Numbered from the stretch's first letter, positions 32,958 to 43,642 are shown. The stretch is 64,000 nt of DNA from Virgibacillus salexigens (GCF_014905415.1 NZ_BNEO01000001.1:1054001-1118000), one strand, 5' to 3'. Notes: generated from the sequence alone by a model not told the origin. Numbers and translations are program-made.

Positions 32958-34091
32958 TTATTTCTTCAGTAAGTGCTTTGCAATCACCATATGTTGTATT
33001 TCACTCGTTCCTTCATAAATTTCGGTGATTTTAGCATCCCTAAATAGCCTTTCTACTGGATAATCTTCTGTATATCCATAGCCACCAAGAACTTGTACTG
33101 CTTCAATTGCATTTTTCACGGCAGATTTCGAGGCATAAAGCTTAGCCATTGAAACTTCTTTCGCACAAGAAACGCCTTGTTCAACAAGTGATGCAGCTTG
33201 ATAGACTAATAGTTTTGCGGCTTCCGAACGTGTTGCCATATCCGCCAATTTAAACGAGATGCCTTGATTATCGGCAATCGGACCAGTAAACTGCTTTCTT
33301 TCCTTTGCATAATTTATTGCATGTGTAACTGCTGCATCACTAATTCCTAAAGCCTGTGCAGCTATTCCAATCCTGCCTATATTCAAATTATGCATCGCAA
33401 TTGCAAACCCTTCATGTTCCTTCCCTAGTAATTGATCACCAGATAGTTGACAATTATCAAATGTCAGCGATACGGTATTGGATCCATGGAGCCCCATTTT
33501 TCTTTCCTTTTTTCCAATAATAAATCCAGGCGTATCTTTCTCCACAATAAATGCACTAATATCCCGTTTGCCTTCCCCTGTACGAGCAAAAGTGATATAG
33601 GTATCAGCCTCACCACCATTCGTTATAAATACCTTTGACCCATTTAATAGATATGAATTACCAGATTTGACAGCTTTTGTTCTTATACCTCCAGCATCGG
33701 ATCCAGCATTTGGTTCTGAAAGCGCAAATGCACCAATGTACTGTCCACTCGCAAGTTTTGGCAAATAGTGCTGCTTCTGCTGCTCAGTTCCAAAATAAAC
33801 GATTGGATTTGTTCCTACGGACGTGTGTACCGACAAAATCACACCCACTGCAGCGCTGACTTTTGATATCTGATGAACAGCTTGAATATAGGACGTATAG
33901 TTCATCCCAGCCCCACCATATTCGACTGGAATGGGAATACCCATCAATCCTAAAGAACCCATTTTTTGAATTAATTCTCTAGGAAATCGATCTTCCCTTT
34001 CCATTCGCGGAACTTCTTGGGCAATCTCCGTTTCGGCAAATTCTTTTATCATTCGCACAAGCATCTCCTGCTCAGCTGTTACCTGCTTCAT
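32958..34091 (-). CDS. Acyl-CoA dehydrogenase (first of tandem pair)
   Basis: Same enzyme family, 377 residues, with [20 protein letters not shown] (about 124-143), [15 protein letters not shown] and [16 protein letters not shown] carrying the catalytic Glu. Probably acts on short- or branched-chain acyl-CoA, like B. subtilis MmgC, because it neighbours the mmgB- and mmgA-like genes. Position and substrate inference only. ATG with AGGAGGAA. Thirteen bases before the next dehydrogenase. Confidence 0.95.
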   Translation of the reverse strand: MKQVTAEQEMLVRMIKEFAETEIAQEVPRMEREDRFPRELIQKMGSLGLMGIPIPVEYGGAGMNYTSYIQAVHQISKVSAAVGVILSVHTSVGTNPIVYFGTEQQKQHYLPKLASGQYIGAFALSEPNAGSDAGGIRTKAVKSGNSYLLNGSKVFITNGGEADTYITFARTGEGKRDISAFIVEKDTPGFIIGKKERKMGLHGSNTVSLTFDNCQLSGDQLLGKEHEGFAIAMHNLNIGRIGIAAQALGISDAAVTHAINYAKERKQFTGPIADNQGISFKLADMATRSEAAKLLVYQAASLVEQGVSCAKEVSMAKLYASKSAVKNAIEAVQVLGGYGYTEDYPVERLFRDAKITEIYEGTSEIQHMVIAKHLLKK

Positions 34092-34120
34092 GTTTCCTTC
34101 CTCCTGTCGATTCTTGTGGA

Positions 34121-34975
34121 TTACGAATAATTATAAAAACCTTTACCAGACTTTTTACCAAGCCATCCTGCTTTGACATATTGCCTTAAAAGTGGACATG
34201 GGCGATACTTGCTATCAGCGAACCCTTCATGAAGAACCTCCATAATATAAAGACATGTATCAAGTCCAATAAAATCCGCTAATGTCAATGGCCCCATCGG
34301 ATGATTCATTCCTAATTTCATAGACGTATCAATATCTTCCACTGTTGCAATTCCTTCATAAAGGGTGTAAATTGCTTCATTGATCATTGGCATTAAGATA
34401 CGATTGGACACAAATCCAGGAAAGTCATTTACTGCAATGGGTGTCTTTGCAAGCTTCCTTGCCAGCTGTTCAATGGTTTGGAATGTCTCCTCACTTGTTT
34501 GCAGTCCGCGTATAATTTCCACTAGTTTCATAACAGGTACCGGATTCATAAAATGCATGCCAATTACTTGATCTGGCCGTTTTGTATGTGCTGCTAACTC
34601 GGTAATCGGTAAAGAGGATGTATTCGAAGCTAGGAGAGTATGGGTTGGAGCAATTTTATCCAACTCATGGAATATCGATGCTTTTACCTGCAAATTCTCA
34701 ACCACTGCTTCAATAATTAAATCTGCCTGTTCAGCATCTTGTAGTCGGTTAGAAAGCGTTAGTCGTTTTAATGCATCCTCCTTCTCCTGAGCCGATATTC
34801 GTTGTTTCTGAACAGAGCGTTCTAGAAGTTTATCAATTGTATTTATTCCTTTTGTCCGTGCTTCATCGTTCTTATCATGAAGGTAGACAGTGTATCCTCC
34901 CTGTGCACAAACTTGTGCAATTCCTGCTCCCATTTGCCCTGCGCCAATGACCATGATATTTTCTATTGTTTTCAC
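34121..34975 (-). CDS. 3-hydroxybutyryl-CoA dehydrogenase (MmgB-like)
   Basis: NAD(P)-dependent oxidation of 3-hydroxyacyl-CoA to acetoacetyl-CoA, 284 residues. The Rossmann loop is VIGAGQMGAGIAQVCA (about 9-24), and the substrate motif is GMHFMNPVPVMKLVEIIRG (about 137-155) with the catalytic His. C-terminal domain has GMNHPMGPLTLADFIGLD. Lies 28 bases after the thiolase gene. The ribosome site is GGAGGA. Likely short-chain specific. Confidence 0.94.
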   Translation of the reverse strand: MKTIENIMVIGAGQMGAGIAQVCAQGGYTVYLHDKNDEARTKGINTIDKLLERSVQKQRISAQEKEDALKRLTLSNRLQDAEQADLIIEAVVENLQVKASIFHELDKIAPTHTLLASNTSSLPITELAAHTKRPDQVIGMHFMNPVPVMKLVEIIRGLQTSEETFQTIEQLARKLAKTPIAVNDFPGFVSNRILMPMINEAIYTLYEGIATVEDIDTSMKLGMNHPMGPLTLADFIGLDTCLYIMEVLHEGFADSKYRPCPLLRQYVKAGWLGKKSGKGFYNYS

Positions 34976-35003
34976 AGCATATCCTCCTCTACATTAAACC
35001 AAT

Positions 35004-36194
35004 CTAACTGATTGGTACTTCAATCAATATGGCATCACCTTGCCCACCACCACTGCAAATTGCAGCTATACCTAAACCACCGCCTCGTCTCTTTAATTCA
35101 TATATCAATGTTAATATGATTCGAGCCCCACTTGCTCCAATTGGATGACCCAGCGCAACTGCACCACCATTTACATTCACTTTTTCCTGAGCGATCCCAG
35201 CGATTTTTCCACTCGCTAATGAAACAGCAGCAAATGCTTCGTTAATTTCAAACAAATCAATATCATCTTTGCCGTAACCTGTTTTTTCAAGTAGTTGATT
35301 GATAACAAGACCAGGTGTTTTAGGGAAATCTTCTGCTGGTACAGCCAATTCTGTATGTCCTTTGATCACAGCCATCGGGGTTTTCCCAAGTGCTTCCGCT
35401 TTTTCATTAGACATAACTACAAACGCGCAAGCTCCATCATTAACACCTGGAGCATTTCCTGCTGTTATGGTTCCATCTGAATCAAAGGCTGATCTTAATT
35501 TTTCTAAACTTTCTAAACTTGTATCTTTTCGAGGTGCTTCATCTTGATTAATGATCTTGGAAGAACCTTTCCGTTGTTTTTGTTCCATTGGTATAATCTC
35601 TTCGGCAAATTTCCCATCTGCTATTGCTTGAAGAGCTCTTTTATGACTTCGATAAGCCCATTGATCTTGTTCTTCCCTTGTTATTCCATATTCTTTAGCA
35701 GTAGCATTTCCATAACTTCCCATGTGGACATGCTGGAAAGAGCACGTCAAGCCATCATGAACCATCATATCGATAACCTTTTTGTCCCCCATACGATTTC
35801 CCCAACGAGCATCTGGAAGGATATATGGAGCATTGCTCATACTTTCCATTCCACCAGCAACAATCACTTCCTCATCTCCAAGGCGAATTAATTGGTTAGC
35901 CAATGTGACACTACGTAACCCGGAAGCACAGACCTTATTAATGGTTTCTGTTTTTACATTCCATGGGATACCTGCTTCCCTTGCCGCCTGACGAGAAGGT
36001 AGTTGCCCTTGCCCGCCTTGTAATACATTGCCAATGATTACTTCATCAACCAACGCACGATCCAAGTTAGCACGTTGCAACGCGGCTTTAATTGCATGCC
36101 CACCTAGTTCCGATGCGGTAAACCCCTTTAATGCACCACCAAATTTCCCAAATGGGGTTCTTGCTCCAGATACAATTACAGCTTCTCTTACCAT
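35004..36194 (-). CDS. Acetyl-CoA acetyltransferase (thiolase)
   Basis: Thiolytic cleavage (or condensation) of acetoacetyl-CoA, 396 residues. Nucleophile Cys is in [17 protein letters not shown] (about 83-99), the His in [17 protein letters not shown] and the second Cys in [14 protein letters not shown] at the C terminus. First gene of the five-gene operon thiolase, hydroxyacyl-CoA dehydrogenase, two acyl-CoA dehydrogenases, TetR. An operator palindrome lies 37 bases upstream. ATG with AAGGAGG. Confidence 0.95.
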   Translation of the reverse strand: MVREAVIVSGARTPFGKFGGALKGFTASELGGHAIKAALQRANLDRALVDEVIIGNVLQGGQGQLPSRQAAREAGIPWNVKTETINKVCASGLRSVTLANQLIRLGDEEVIVAGGMESMSNAPYILPDARWGNRMGDKKVIDMMVHDGLTCSFQHVHMGSYGNATAKEYGITREEQDQWAYRSHKRALQAIADGKFAEEIIPMEQKQRKGSSKIINQDEAPRKDTSLESLEKLRSAFDSDGTITAGNAPGVNDGACAFVVMSNEKAEALGKTPMAVIKGHTELAVPAEDFPKTPGLVINQLLEKTGYGKDDIDLFEINEAFAAVSLASGKIAGIAQEKVNVNGGAVALGHPIGASGARIILTLIYELKRRGGGLGIAAICSGGGQGDAILIEVPIS

Positions 36195-36230
36195 TCATAC
36201 TCCTCCTTATTGTTAGCGCTTACTTTTGAC

Positions 36231-36244
36231 TGAACGCTCGCTCA
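36231..36244. promoter_or_regulatory. Operator-like palindrome upstream of the thiolase operon
   Basis: TGAACGCTCGCTCA, a 14-bp near-palindrome sharing the TGAAyGmTC...TCA frame with the perfect palindrome before fadF. It sits 37 bases before the thiolase start, where a repressor would block transcription. Proposed site for the cluster TetR regulator; the link is inference. Confidence 0.6.
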
Positions 36245-36259
36245 CTTGATTTTAGAATG

Positions 36260-36288
36260 GAAAGTCTTGATTAACAATCAAGACTTTC
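36260..36288 (-). terminator. Stem-loop between fadF and the thiolase operon
   Basis: Perfect 13-bp stem GAAAGTCTTGATT / AATCAAGACTTTC with an AAC loop. It lies between the thiolase operon promoter region and the fadF stop (36317), so it probably ends the thiolase-side or fadF transcript; a U-run is lacking on either side. Confidence 0.6.
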
Positions 36289-36316
36289 AACGCTTAGTAT
36301 TTTGTTACTCGCTGTT

Positions 36317-38419
36317 TTATGCAGTTTGCTGTTCTTGTTCCAATACCACCGATAATGCTAGTATTTCAGCGACATCCATTGTGCCTATATCTTCTTCAAC
36401 CTCTTTGGCTTTCGTACCATCACTAATCATGGTTAAACAATACGGACAAGCACTAGAGATCATATTTGGTTGAACTGCCATTGCCTGTTCTGTACGGGCA
36501 ACATTAATCCTATTCCCTGTTGTTTCTTCTGACCACATTAGTCCACCACCGGCTCCACAGCACATTCCATTTTCTTTACTTCGTTTCATTTCTACTAATT
36601 CTAATCCTGGAATAGATTTGAGAATCTCTCTAGGCGGATCATAGACACCATTGTATCTGCCCAAATAACATGAATCATGATATGTCAATCGCTGATTAAT
36701 TGCTTTTTTCGGTTTCAACTTGCCATCCATCACTAAATCATACATAAGTTGCGTATGGTGATACACTTCTGCTTCAAAACCAAAATCAGGATATTCATTT
36801 TTAAAAATGTTATATGCATGCGGATCGATGGTAACGATTTTCTTTACATCATGTTTGTTAAACTCTTTTATGTTCTTCTCAGCAATTTCTTGGAATAGAA
36901 ATTCATTTCCAATTCGACGTGCAGTATCGCCTGAATTCGCTTCTTTATTTCCTAAAATAGCAAAGTCTACACCAGCTTGATTCATTAGTTTTGCAAAAGC
37001 TATCGCGATCTTTTGACTTCTGCTATCATAGGATCCCATCGAACTTACCCAAAACAAATATTCAAAATCCTTCTCTTCCTTTTTCAATTCCTTCACGGTA
37101 GGGATATATACCGATTCATCTTGTTCGCGCCATTTGATACGATCTTTTTTTGACAAGCCCCAAGGATTACCCTGACGCTCAATATTCATGACGGCACGCT
37201 GTACATCTTGATCCATTTTCCCCTCTGTCATTACTAAATACCTACGCATATCAATAATTGTACCAACATGTTCATTGTTAACAGGGCAAGCATCTTCACA
37301 GTTGCGACAAGTCGTACAGCCAGCTAACTCTTCTTCTGTAATGACATCACCAATCAGACTAGCACTTTGTACAGTCGCCGCTGCTTCATTTTTTGCAGTT
37401 GCTTGATTTCCCTGGGTATTTGCAAATGCATATGCAGGCACCCAGGGGGACTTGCCGGTAATTGCGGCTCCTTTTTCAGTAAGGTGATCCCTTACTTTAA
37501 TCATAATATCCATTGGAGAAAGCATCTTCCCTGTTCCTGACGCTGGGCATACATCGGTACATCTCCCACATTCAACACATGCATAGAAGTCAATCATTTG
37601 ATATTGTTCAAAATCTTCTACCTTACCAACGCCAAATGATATCTCTTCTTCATTGACATCTTCATCCATATCAAAGTTAATTTTCTTTAATTTACCGGGG
37701 ACACGTTTACTTAGGAACACATTAATTGGAGCTGCAATTAAGTGTGCATGCTTCGATTGTGGTACATAAACAAGGAAAGTTAATATGGTAATCGTATGTA
37801 CCCACCAAGCTATATAAAACCATACCATTGCTGCAGTAGGTGATATCCAACTAAACAAAAATGCGATGGAGCTAGCAATTGGCTCTGTCCATGTTAATTC
37901 ATGCCCATGCCACAACATGGCCATTCCATTGCCGACTAACACGGATATCATTAATGTACCAATAAATAAAAGTACTAACCCTGCTTTAAAACCACGCTTC
38001 AGACGTACAAGTTTTTCCATATACCGTCGATAAAAAGCCCAGACAACAGCAACAAGGATCATTAATGTTACTAATTCTTGGAAAAAGACAAAACCAGGGT
38101 AAAAGATTCCAAATGGCAAATGATTACCTGGTGAAAGACCTTTCACAAACATATCAATTGCTCCAAATTGAACGAGAATAAACCCATAGAACATCATGAC
38201 ATGAATAGTACCAGATTTTTTATCCTTTAATAGTTTTGATTGACCAAACACAATCTTCCCAATTCTTCGAAGCCTCTCTTTAAAATCACGGTCAAATTCT
38301 GATTTCTTACCAAGACGAATGTAAGCAACTCGAGTCGCAACAACTTTAGCAAATAAATATAGACCATAAATCGTAATTGCTGTAAATGCTACGGCATTAA
38401 TAAGCAGAAATGCATCCAT
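36317..38419 (-). CDS. fadF: FadF-type iron-sulfur electron carrier (heterodisulfide reductase-like)
   Basis: Membrane iron-sulfur protein of 700 residues proposed to move electrons from acyl-CoA dehydrogenase/ETF to the quinone pool. Six or so membrane helices form a NarI-like N-terminal domain (about 1-235). Two 4Fe-4S clusters follow: CVECGRCTDVCPASGTGK (about 290) and CTTCRNCEDACPVNNEH (about 372). Two CCG domains end in CCGAGGGLMWSEE. I use ATG 38419, 7 bases after GGGGGAG. The B. subtilis fadF (ywjF) gene sits at the same place, next to acdA and rpoE. Confidence 0.94.
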   Translation of the reverse strand: MDAFLLINAVAFTAITIYGLYLFAKVVATRVAYIRLGKKSEFDRDFKERLRRIGKIVFGQSKLLKDKKSGTIHVMMFYGFILVQFGAIDMFVKGLSPGNHLPFGIFYPGFVFFQELVTLMILVAVVWAFYRRYMEKLVRLKRGFKAGLVLLFIGTLMISVLVGNGMAMLWHGHELTWTEPIASSIAFLFSWISPTAAMVWFYIAWWVHTITILTFLVYVPQSKHAHLIAAPINVFLSKRVPGKLKKINFDMDEDVNEEEISFGVGKVEDFEQYQMIDFYACVECGRCTDVCPASGTGKMLSPMDIMIKVRDHLTEKGAAITGKSPWVPAYAFANTQGNQATAKNEAAATVQSASLIGDVITEEELAGCTTCRNCEDACPVNNEHVGTIIDMRRYLVMTEGKMDQDVQRAVMNIERQGNPWGLSKKDRIKWREQDESVYIPTVKELKKEEKDFEYLFWVSSMGSYDSRSQKIAIAFAKLMNQAGVDFAILGNKEANSGDTARRIGNEFLFQEIAEKNIKEFNKHDVKKIVTIDPHAYNIFKNEYPDFGFEAEVYHHTQLMYDLVMDGKLKPKKAINQRLTYHDSCYLGRYNGVYDPPREILKSIPGLELVEMKRSKENGMCCGAGGGLMWSEETTGNRINVARTEQAMAVQPNMISSACPYCLTMISDGTKAKEVEEDIGTMDVAEILALSVVLEQEQQTA

Positions 38420-38560
38420 GTCTTTGCTCCCCCTAATCATGTAGTAATAATCTATTATAATGAGAACCTTTCATTGTATATTCCAATGAAAGATAAAAAA
38501 ACGAAATGATAACGATTCCATTTTTCTGAAAAATAATATCTTTTGAAATCTTATAACCTT

Positions 38561-38589
38561 ACTATAAATATGAATGATCATTCAGTCAA
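38561..38589 (-). promoter_or_regulatory. fadF promoter with operator in the spacer
   Basis: In minus orientation TTGACT (-35, 38584-38589) and TATAGT (-10, 38561-38566) lie 17 bases apart. A perfect 14-bp palindrome TGAATGATCATTCA (38571-38584) fills most of the spacer. It resembles the B. subtilis FadR site (TGAATGA...TCATTCA) but with the half sites closer together. Repression by the downstream TetR regulator in absence of acyl-CoA is likely. Confidence 0.75.
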
Positions 38590-38825
38590 CCTTTTTCCGT
38601 GTTTTTCTCTACATTTTCCTTAATTTGTAAATTGTTTTAAACAGTTCTTAACCGGTGTACCAACAAATAGGATATTAGACAAGAAGAACACCTTCTTGCT
38701 CAGTTGCTCCCCCTCTTTCTCGTTTTGCTACGGAAAATCTACTTATTTCATTAGAAGGTTGGTTCAAACGAACCAGCTCTTTATTTTCTCGGATAAATAA
38801 TGAAAAGGATACGTGACCCAAAAAT
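38590..38825. other. Unassigned region between fadF promoter and argS terminator
   Basis: No recognised gene. A minus-strand frame of 48 codons runs 38675-38821 from a TTG, encoding LFIRENKELVRLNQPSNE and further protein-like sequence, but it has no ribosome site and starts inside the argS terminator tail. It may be a degraded coding remnant. Confidence 0.35.
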
Positions 38826-38857
38826 AAAGCTACCCCTATTATTATAGGAATAGCTTT
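38826..38857 (-). terminator. Terminator of argS
   Basis: In minus orientation AAAGCTATTCCTAT / ATAGGGGTAGCTTT with an AATA loop, then TATTTTTGGG. It lies about 40 bases past the argS stop. Confidence 0.8.
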
Positions 38858-38896
38858 TGTCTGTTATTTAAGTAAGCCGCATCGTACTGCTTCAGC

Positions 38897-40561
38897 TTAC
38901 ATTTTTTCTGGCGCTGTTACACCGATTAATTGCAGGGCATTAGATAATGTAATTCGTACAGCTTTCATTAAAGCGATTCGAGCTTTCGTTCGATCTAGAT
39001 GGTCAGCATCGATCACTTTTTCTGCATTGTAGAAACTGTGTAATAAGGTTGCTAAATCATATAGATATTGCGTTACTTTATGGGGAGTATGCTTCCCTGC
39101 AGCATCAGCAACTACCTGCGGAAATTCACCTAGTTTTTTTAGCAGGTCAATCTCTTTTTCTGCCGTCAATAAAGAAGCATCAAAGCTGTTATCGACAGAA
39201 ATACCTTTACTTTCAGCTTGCTTTAACATCGTACAAATTCGTGCATACGCATATTGCACATAAAACACAGGGTTATCATTCGATTGCGAACGTGCTAGAT
39301 CCATATCGAAATCCAGTTGTGAATCATTTGATCTTGCAACGAAGTAATAACGTACTGCATCTACACCTACTTCTTCCATCAATTCTCGAAGTGCAACAGC
39401 TTTGCCTGTACGTTTACTCATTCGCAACTTTTCTCCATTTTCAAACAAGTTAACCATTTGAATTATTTTCACGTCAAATTTTTCAACTGGGTAGCCTAAT
39501 CCTTGAATGGCTGCACGCATCCGAGGAATATAGCCATGGTGGTCAGATCCCCATACATTTACAATTTGGTCAAAACCTCGATCTAGCTTATTCTTATGAT
39601 AAGCAATATCTGGAGTTAAATAAGTATAGGATCCATCTTGTTTTATGAGCACTCGATCTTTATCATCACCAAAGTCTGTCGTACGGAACCAAGTTGCCCC
39701 ATCCTTTTCATACATATATGGATCTAATACCTTTAAAGCATCGGTAATCTTATTTTCCTTATACAACGAACGTTCAGAGAACCATGAATCAAAGTGGACA
39801 CGAAATTCAGCAAGGTCTTGCTCAATCTTACCAAGCTCATATTTCAAACCATATTCTTTAAAGAATTTTAATCGTTCTTCTCGTTCTGTGACTGCCCATT
39901 GATCTCCATACTCCACACAAAGTTGTTTCCCAATTTCTATAATATCTTCGCCATGATAACCATCTTCTGGCATGTCCACGTCATTTCCAAGTGCCTGTAA
40001 ATAACGAGCTTCTACAGAAAGTGCAAGATTATCAATCTGATTCCCAGCATCATTAATATAATATTCACGTTCTACTTGATAGCCTGCCGCATCTAGTACA
40101 TTACATAAAACATCTCCAAAGGCAGCGCCACGTGCATGACCCAAGTGAAGGTCTCCAGTTGGGTTCACCGATACAAACTCGACTTGAATGCGTTTCCTAT
40201 CTCCAGCATTGGTTTTACCATATTCCGTATCTTCTTTTAAAATGGTTGGAATAATTTCTCCAAGAAAGTCATCTTTCATAAAGAAATTAATAAACCCTGG
40301 GCCAGCAATCTCTATTTTCTCTACCGATGCTTCTGATTGATTTAGTTGGTTTACAATGTCATCAGCAATTTGTCTTGGTGCCTTTCTAGCGATTCTTGCC
40401 AGCTGCATCGCAATATTTGTTGCAAAGTCACCGTGTGATTTATCTTTCGGTTTTTCTAAAATAATATCTGGAATTTCTTCCTTTGTAGCAAGCTCTGCTT
40501 GAATAACTGCTGATTCAATCGTTTGCTTTAATTTGTCCTCTGTCTGTGCCAAGACATTCAT
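38897..40561 (-). CDS. argS: Arginyl-tRNA synthetase
   Basis: Charges tRNA(Arg) with arginine, class I synthetase of 554 residues. The HIGH-like motif is [18 protein letters not shown] (about 131-148) and the KMSKS equivalent reads [14 protein letters not shown] (about 360-373). An N-terminal additional domain and C-terminal DALR anticodon domain (APEKM end) are present. Length matches B. subtilis ArgS. The gene overlaps the stop of ywiB by four bases (ATGA), so the two are co-translated. ATG start. Confidence 0.98.
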   Translation of the reverse strand: MNVLAQTEDKLKQTIESAVIQAELATKEEIPDIILEKPKDKSHGDFATNIAMQLARIARKAPRQIADDIVNQLNQSEASVEKIEIAGPGFINFFMKDDFLGEIIPTILKEDTEYGKTNAGDRKRIQVEFVSVNPTGDLHLGHARGAAFGDVLCNVLDAAGYQVEREYYINDAGNQIDNLALSVEARYLQALGNDVDMPEDGYHGEDIIEIGKQLCVEYGDQWAVTEREERLKFFKEYGLKYELGKIEQDLAEFRVHFDSWFSERSLYKENKITDALKVLDPYMYEKDGATWFRTTDFGDDKDRVLIKQDGSYTYLTPDIAYHKNKLDRGFDQIVNVWGSDHHGYIPRMRAAIQGLGYPVEKFDVKIIQMVNLFENGEKLRMSKRTGKAVALRELMEEVGVDAVRYYFVARSNDSQLDFDMDLARSQSNDNPVFYVQYAYARICTMLKQAESKGISVDNSFDASLLTAEKEIDLLKKLGEFPQVVADAAGKHTPHKVTQYLYDLATLLHSFYNAEKVIDADHLDRTKARIALMKAVRITLSNALQLIGVTAPEKM

Positions 40562-40995
40562 GACATGTCCTCCTTCATCATTAAATCGATTTTTTGATGT
40601 CTTTCTTCTTGTCCATTTAACCTTACTGTGTAAGCAATTGTCAGGCTTCCACTTTTGGCTTTTTGTAATGGATGATAAGAAATGGATTGTGTGAAGGTTT
40701 CCATATGGATACTACCATAAGGATGCTTTACCACATTTTCTGTTGTTTGCTTTTCTTGAAATTGTTGATTCATCGAAATATTACCAGAGCGCTTTATATT
40801 CACCCGATTTGATTGAATGGTGATTAGGTTCTTAATCATCGTTTGGTCATCTGCTATTTCCTCAAATGTGAGAACATCCAAATTTCCTTTTTTATATAAA
40901 AATCCAGTCTCTTGAATTTTATTATATTCCATTTGACCATTATCATCGATTATTGTAGAAAGTTCAATAACAACTTGTGTCGTTGGAGTATTCAT
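40558..40995 (-). CDS. ywiB: DUF1934 beta-barrel protein (YwiB)
   Basis: Small soluble protein of 145 residues of unknown function; the family fold is a calycin-like beta barrel. The core [19 protein letters not shown] and [20 protein letters not shown] (about 67-110) are typical, as is the closing [21 protein letters not shown]. It is encoded directly before argS, as in B. subtilis, with a four-base overlap. No catalytic residues are evident. Ribosome site GGCG/AGGCGAT is moderate. Confidence 0.9.
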   Translation of the reverse strand: MNTPTTQVVIELSTIIDDNGQMEYNKIQETGFLYKKGNLDVLTFEEIADDQTMIKNLITIQSNRVNIKRSGNISMNQQFQEKQTTENVVKHPYGSIHMETFTQSISYHPLQKAKSGSLTIAYTVRLNGQEERHQKIDLMMKEDMS

Positions 40996-41277
40996 TCTAT
41001 CGCCTCAGTCTTTAAAATCATATTTTACTATTATAGCGATAAATAAGGTGGATTAGCAATACTAATAATAAAAATCACCTAGTTAAGCTATATCCAAAAA
41101 GCCCTCGTATGAAACGGTTATTATTTCCAAGCATTATTTCAATGAGGGGTCCTGTAGCTGTAAGCTAAATTACATATGGTTTTCGGTAAACAACATGCTC
41201 CAATGGATACTTCCATTACATGTAACAGTAAATTTATCGTGAGTGATGTCAGAAAGCCAAGCAATTTCTCTAAATAT

Positions 41278-41307
41278 GTTTATTTGGCTATCGGTTATCC
41301 CATAATG
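41278..41307 (+). promoter_or_regulatory. Possible forespore (SigF/SigG) promoter of pbpG
   Basis: GTTTA (41278-41282) and CATAATG (41301-41307) are 18 bases apart, close to the SigG pattern (GnATR, 17-18, CATnnTA), about 30 bases before the pbpG start. B. subtilis pbpG is expressed in the forespore under SigF. The match is weak, and the rest of the 344-base gap holds nothing else I can name. Confidence 0.35.
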
Positions 41308-41339
41308 CTAATAATGCAGACTTTAATGAGGGAAAACAT

Positions 41340-43388
41340 ATGTCGAAATTTCGAAACGTACGTAAACATAAATTCATTCTAACTGTTATAGGAGCGACCA
41401 CACTTTTTTTTGCTACTTTTATAGTTGGTATCTATCTCATTAGCTTTCTACTCGGTCCACCAGAATTAGCAAACGAACAAAATACCATCTTGTATAGTAA
41501 TTCAGGGGAAATCATAGGAGAAGAAAGTGGCTTAGAAAACCGGCAATGGGTCGATTTAAATGATATGTCGAACGATCTCATACAAGCGACGTTAGCAATT
41601 GAAGATCGTAATTTTTATGAACATCATGGATTTGATTTTAAACGGATATTTGCTGCTATATTAAAAGATATACAAACACTATCCCTTAAGGAAGGTGCAA
41701 GTACATTATCACAACAATACGCACGTAATTTGTACTTAACGCACGAAAAAACGTGGCTGCGTAAAATAAAAGAAGCTTTTTATACGGTTCGTCTAGAAAT
41801 GTTCTATTCCAAGGATGAAATATTAGAAGGATACTTGAATACGATCTATTACGGACATGGTGCTTACGGTATCGAGTACGCTAGTAATTTATTCTTTAAT
41901 CAGACATCTAGTCAAATTTCTTTGGCACAGGCTGCGATGTTAGCAGGTATACCTAAAGGACCAACATATTACTCACCTTTGAATGATAAAAAACGTGCAG
42001 AGCAGCGTCAGCAACAAATACTCAAAGCAATGCGGGCACAAAATAGAATTAGTGAAGAAGCTTATCATAATGCTATTCAAGAAAAATTAGTATATCAAAA
42101 GCCCAAAAAAGAAGATAAAAAAGCAATCGGCCCCTATTTTCAGGATTATGCTATTAAAGAAGCTGCTAACCTTCTAGATGTCGATGTAGAGGCAATACGA
42201 TCTGGGGGATATGAAATTCATACCACATTAAATAAAGATTCACAGGTTCAGTTAGAGCAGCAAATATCAGATAAAATTTCTGATGCAAGTGAAGTTCAAG
42301 CAGGCGGCTTAGCAATGAATCCGAAAACTGGTGGAATAATTGCAATGGTAGGTGGCCGTAACTACGGAGAGAGTACATTCAATCGAACTGTACAAGCGAA
42401 ACGGATGCCAGGATCTTCATTTAAACCATTTGTCTATTATACTGCGCTGGAAAATGGCTATACGCCTAACACCATGTTGATGAGCAAACCTACGTCTTTT
42501 GAATTAGCAAACGGTGAAGTCTATCAGCCCAGTAATTTTAATGGTTACTATGCAAATAAAAAGATATCATTAGCACAAGCTTTAGCACTCTCTGATAATA
42601 TTTATGCTGTGAAAACAAATATGTATGTTGGTCCCAAGAATGTTGTAGAAACGGTAAAAGAAATGGGCTTTACAAGTAAGCTTCAAGCTGTTCCATCGCT
42701 TGCCCTTGGGACGGCAGCTGTATCTATGCAAGAAATGGTTACCGGTTATAGTATATTGGCAAATGGTGGACATGACATTCAGCCCCATGCAGTAACAGAA
42801 ATTAATGACCATACAGGAAAAGCAGTATATAAAAATACACAAGAACAAGGAAAACAAATCCTTGATTCGAAAAGCACCTTCATCCTTACACATTTAATGA
42901 CTGGGATGTTTGACCATGAATTGGACGGTTATATGCAAGTTACCGGTTCTTCGATAGCAGATGAACTGGATCGATTGTATGCAGGAAAATCAGGAACAAC
43001 CAATTCAGATAGTTGGATGATGGGCTATAGTCCATCTATCACAGCTGGGATTTGGATCGGATACGATGATAACCGCAAAATGGAGGTCGTAGAGGAAGCA
43101 AGTTACGCAAAAGAAATATGGGCTGGATTTATGAATAATGCCCATAAAGATTTGCCACAAGAAACTTTCGCTATCCCTTCAGATGTTGTAGGAGTACCGA
43201 TAGACCCCACCACTGGGAAACGAGCAACTCCTTATTGTGAATCAAGTCGTGTCATGTATTTTGAAAAAGGTACAGAGCCAGATGAACACTGCATGGTACA
43301 TTTTCATCAAAATGAAGAAAAGCAACAACCAAAGACAGAGCAAGAAGACAAAAGCATGATGGAAAAAATATTTGATTTATTTAATTAG
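41340..43388 (+). CDS. pbpG: Class A penicillin-binding protein (PbpG / PBP2d)
   Basis: Bifunctional peptidoglycan glycosyltransferase-transpeptidase, 682 residues. Short cytoplasmic N terminus, one membrane helix (about 12-34). Glycosyltransferase motifs: IEDRNFYEHHGFD, GASTLSQQYARNLYL and RKIKEAFYTVRLE. Transpeptidase motifs: SSFK in MPGSSFKPFVYY (about 355-366), SDN in LSDNIYAV and KSG in AGKSGTTNSDSW. A charged C-terminal tail follows. The B. subtilis homologue (ywhE) acts in spore wall synthesis. Flanked by ywhD, as there. GAGGG ribosome site. Confidence 0.95.
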   Translation: MSKFRNVRKHKFILTVIGATTLFFATFIVGIYLISFLLGPPELANEQNTILYSNSGEIIGEESGLENRQWVDLNDMSNDLIQATLAIEDRNFYEHHGFDFKRIFAAILKDIQTLSLKEGASTLSQQYARNLYLTHEKTWLRKIKEAFYTVRLEMFYSKDEILEGYLNTIYYGHGAYGIEYASNLFFNQTSSQISLAQAAMLAGIPKGPTYYSPLNDKKRAEQRQQQILKAMRAQNRISEEAYHNAIQEKLVYQKPKKEDKKAIGPYFQDYAIKEAANLLDVDVEAIRSGGYEIHTTLNKDSQVQLEQQISDKISDASEVQAGGLAMNPKTGGIIAMVGGRNYGESTFNRTVQAKRMPGSSFKPFVYYTALENGYTPNTMLMSKPTSFELANGEVYQPSNFNGYYANKKISLAQALALSDNIYAVKTNMYVGPKNVVETVKEMGFTSKLQAVPSLALGTAAVSMQEMVTGYSILANGGHDIQPHAVTEINDHTGKAVYKNTQEQGKQILDSKSTFILTHLMTGMFDHELDGYMQVTGSSIADELDRLYAGKSGTTNSDSWMMGYSPSITAGIWIGYDDNRKMEVVEEASYAKEIWAGFMNNAHKDLPQETFAIPSDVVGVPIDPTTGKRATPYCESSRVMYFEKGTEPDEHCMVHFHQNEEKQQPKTEQEDKSMMEKIFDLFN

Positions 43389-43409
43389 AATAGTTAAATA
43401 TTCAGATTA

Positions 43410-43456
43410 AAAAAGCAGCCGAACCCAGCAATCACTGATTTCGGCTGCTTTTTTGT
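43410..43456 (+). terminator. Terminator of pbpG
   Basis: AAAAGCAGCCGAA pairs with TTCGGCTGCTTTTTTG, an 11-13 bp stem with a 16-base loop and a U-run; it begins 22 bases after the pbpG stop. Confidence 0.85.
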
Positions 43457-43589
43457 CCTAGTAATACATGAGTAGCCCATGTACACCTATATTTTACAAA
43501 TTTCTAAAAAAAAGTACAAGATAAAACTGAATGGTTTATCATGACGTCACAAAATGTTCACTTTTTAGCAAATAACGTAAATAAACTCG

Positions 43590-43638
43590 AAAAAGGTGTA
43601 CTACCTTAGTATCATTCACCAGATTTGTACACCTTTTC
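43590..43638 (-). terminator. Terminator of ywhD
   Basis: In minus orientation AAAAGGTGTACAAA pairs with TAGTACACCTTTTT, a long arm pair around about 22 bases, ending in a U-run. It follows the ywhD stop (43643) directly and could also serve leftward reading from pbpG. Confidence 0.75.
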
Positions 43639-43642
43639 TTTC

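Noticed and set aside
38441-38590. Extra FadR-like site near 38.5 kb
   Set aside because: Only the palindrome within the fadF promoter is convincing; other TGAATG occurrences lack a second half site.
40996-41339. Plus-strand frame 41176-41382 before pbpG
   Set aside because: No ribosome site and overlaps pbpG in another frame; treated as a shadow.
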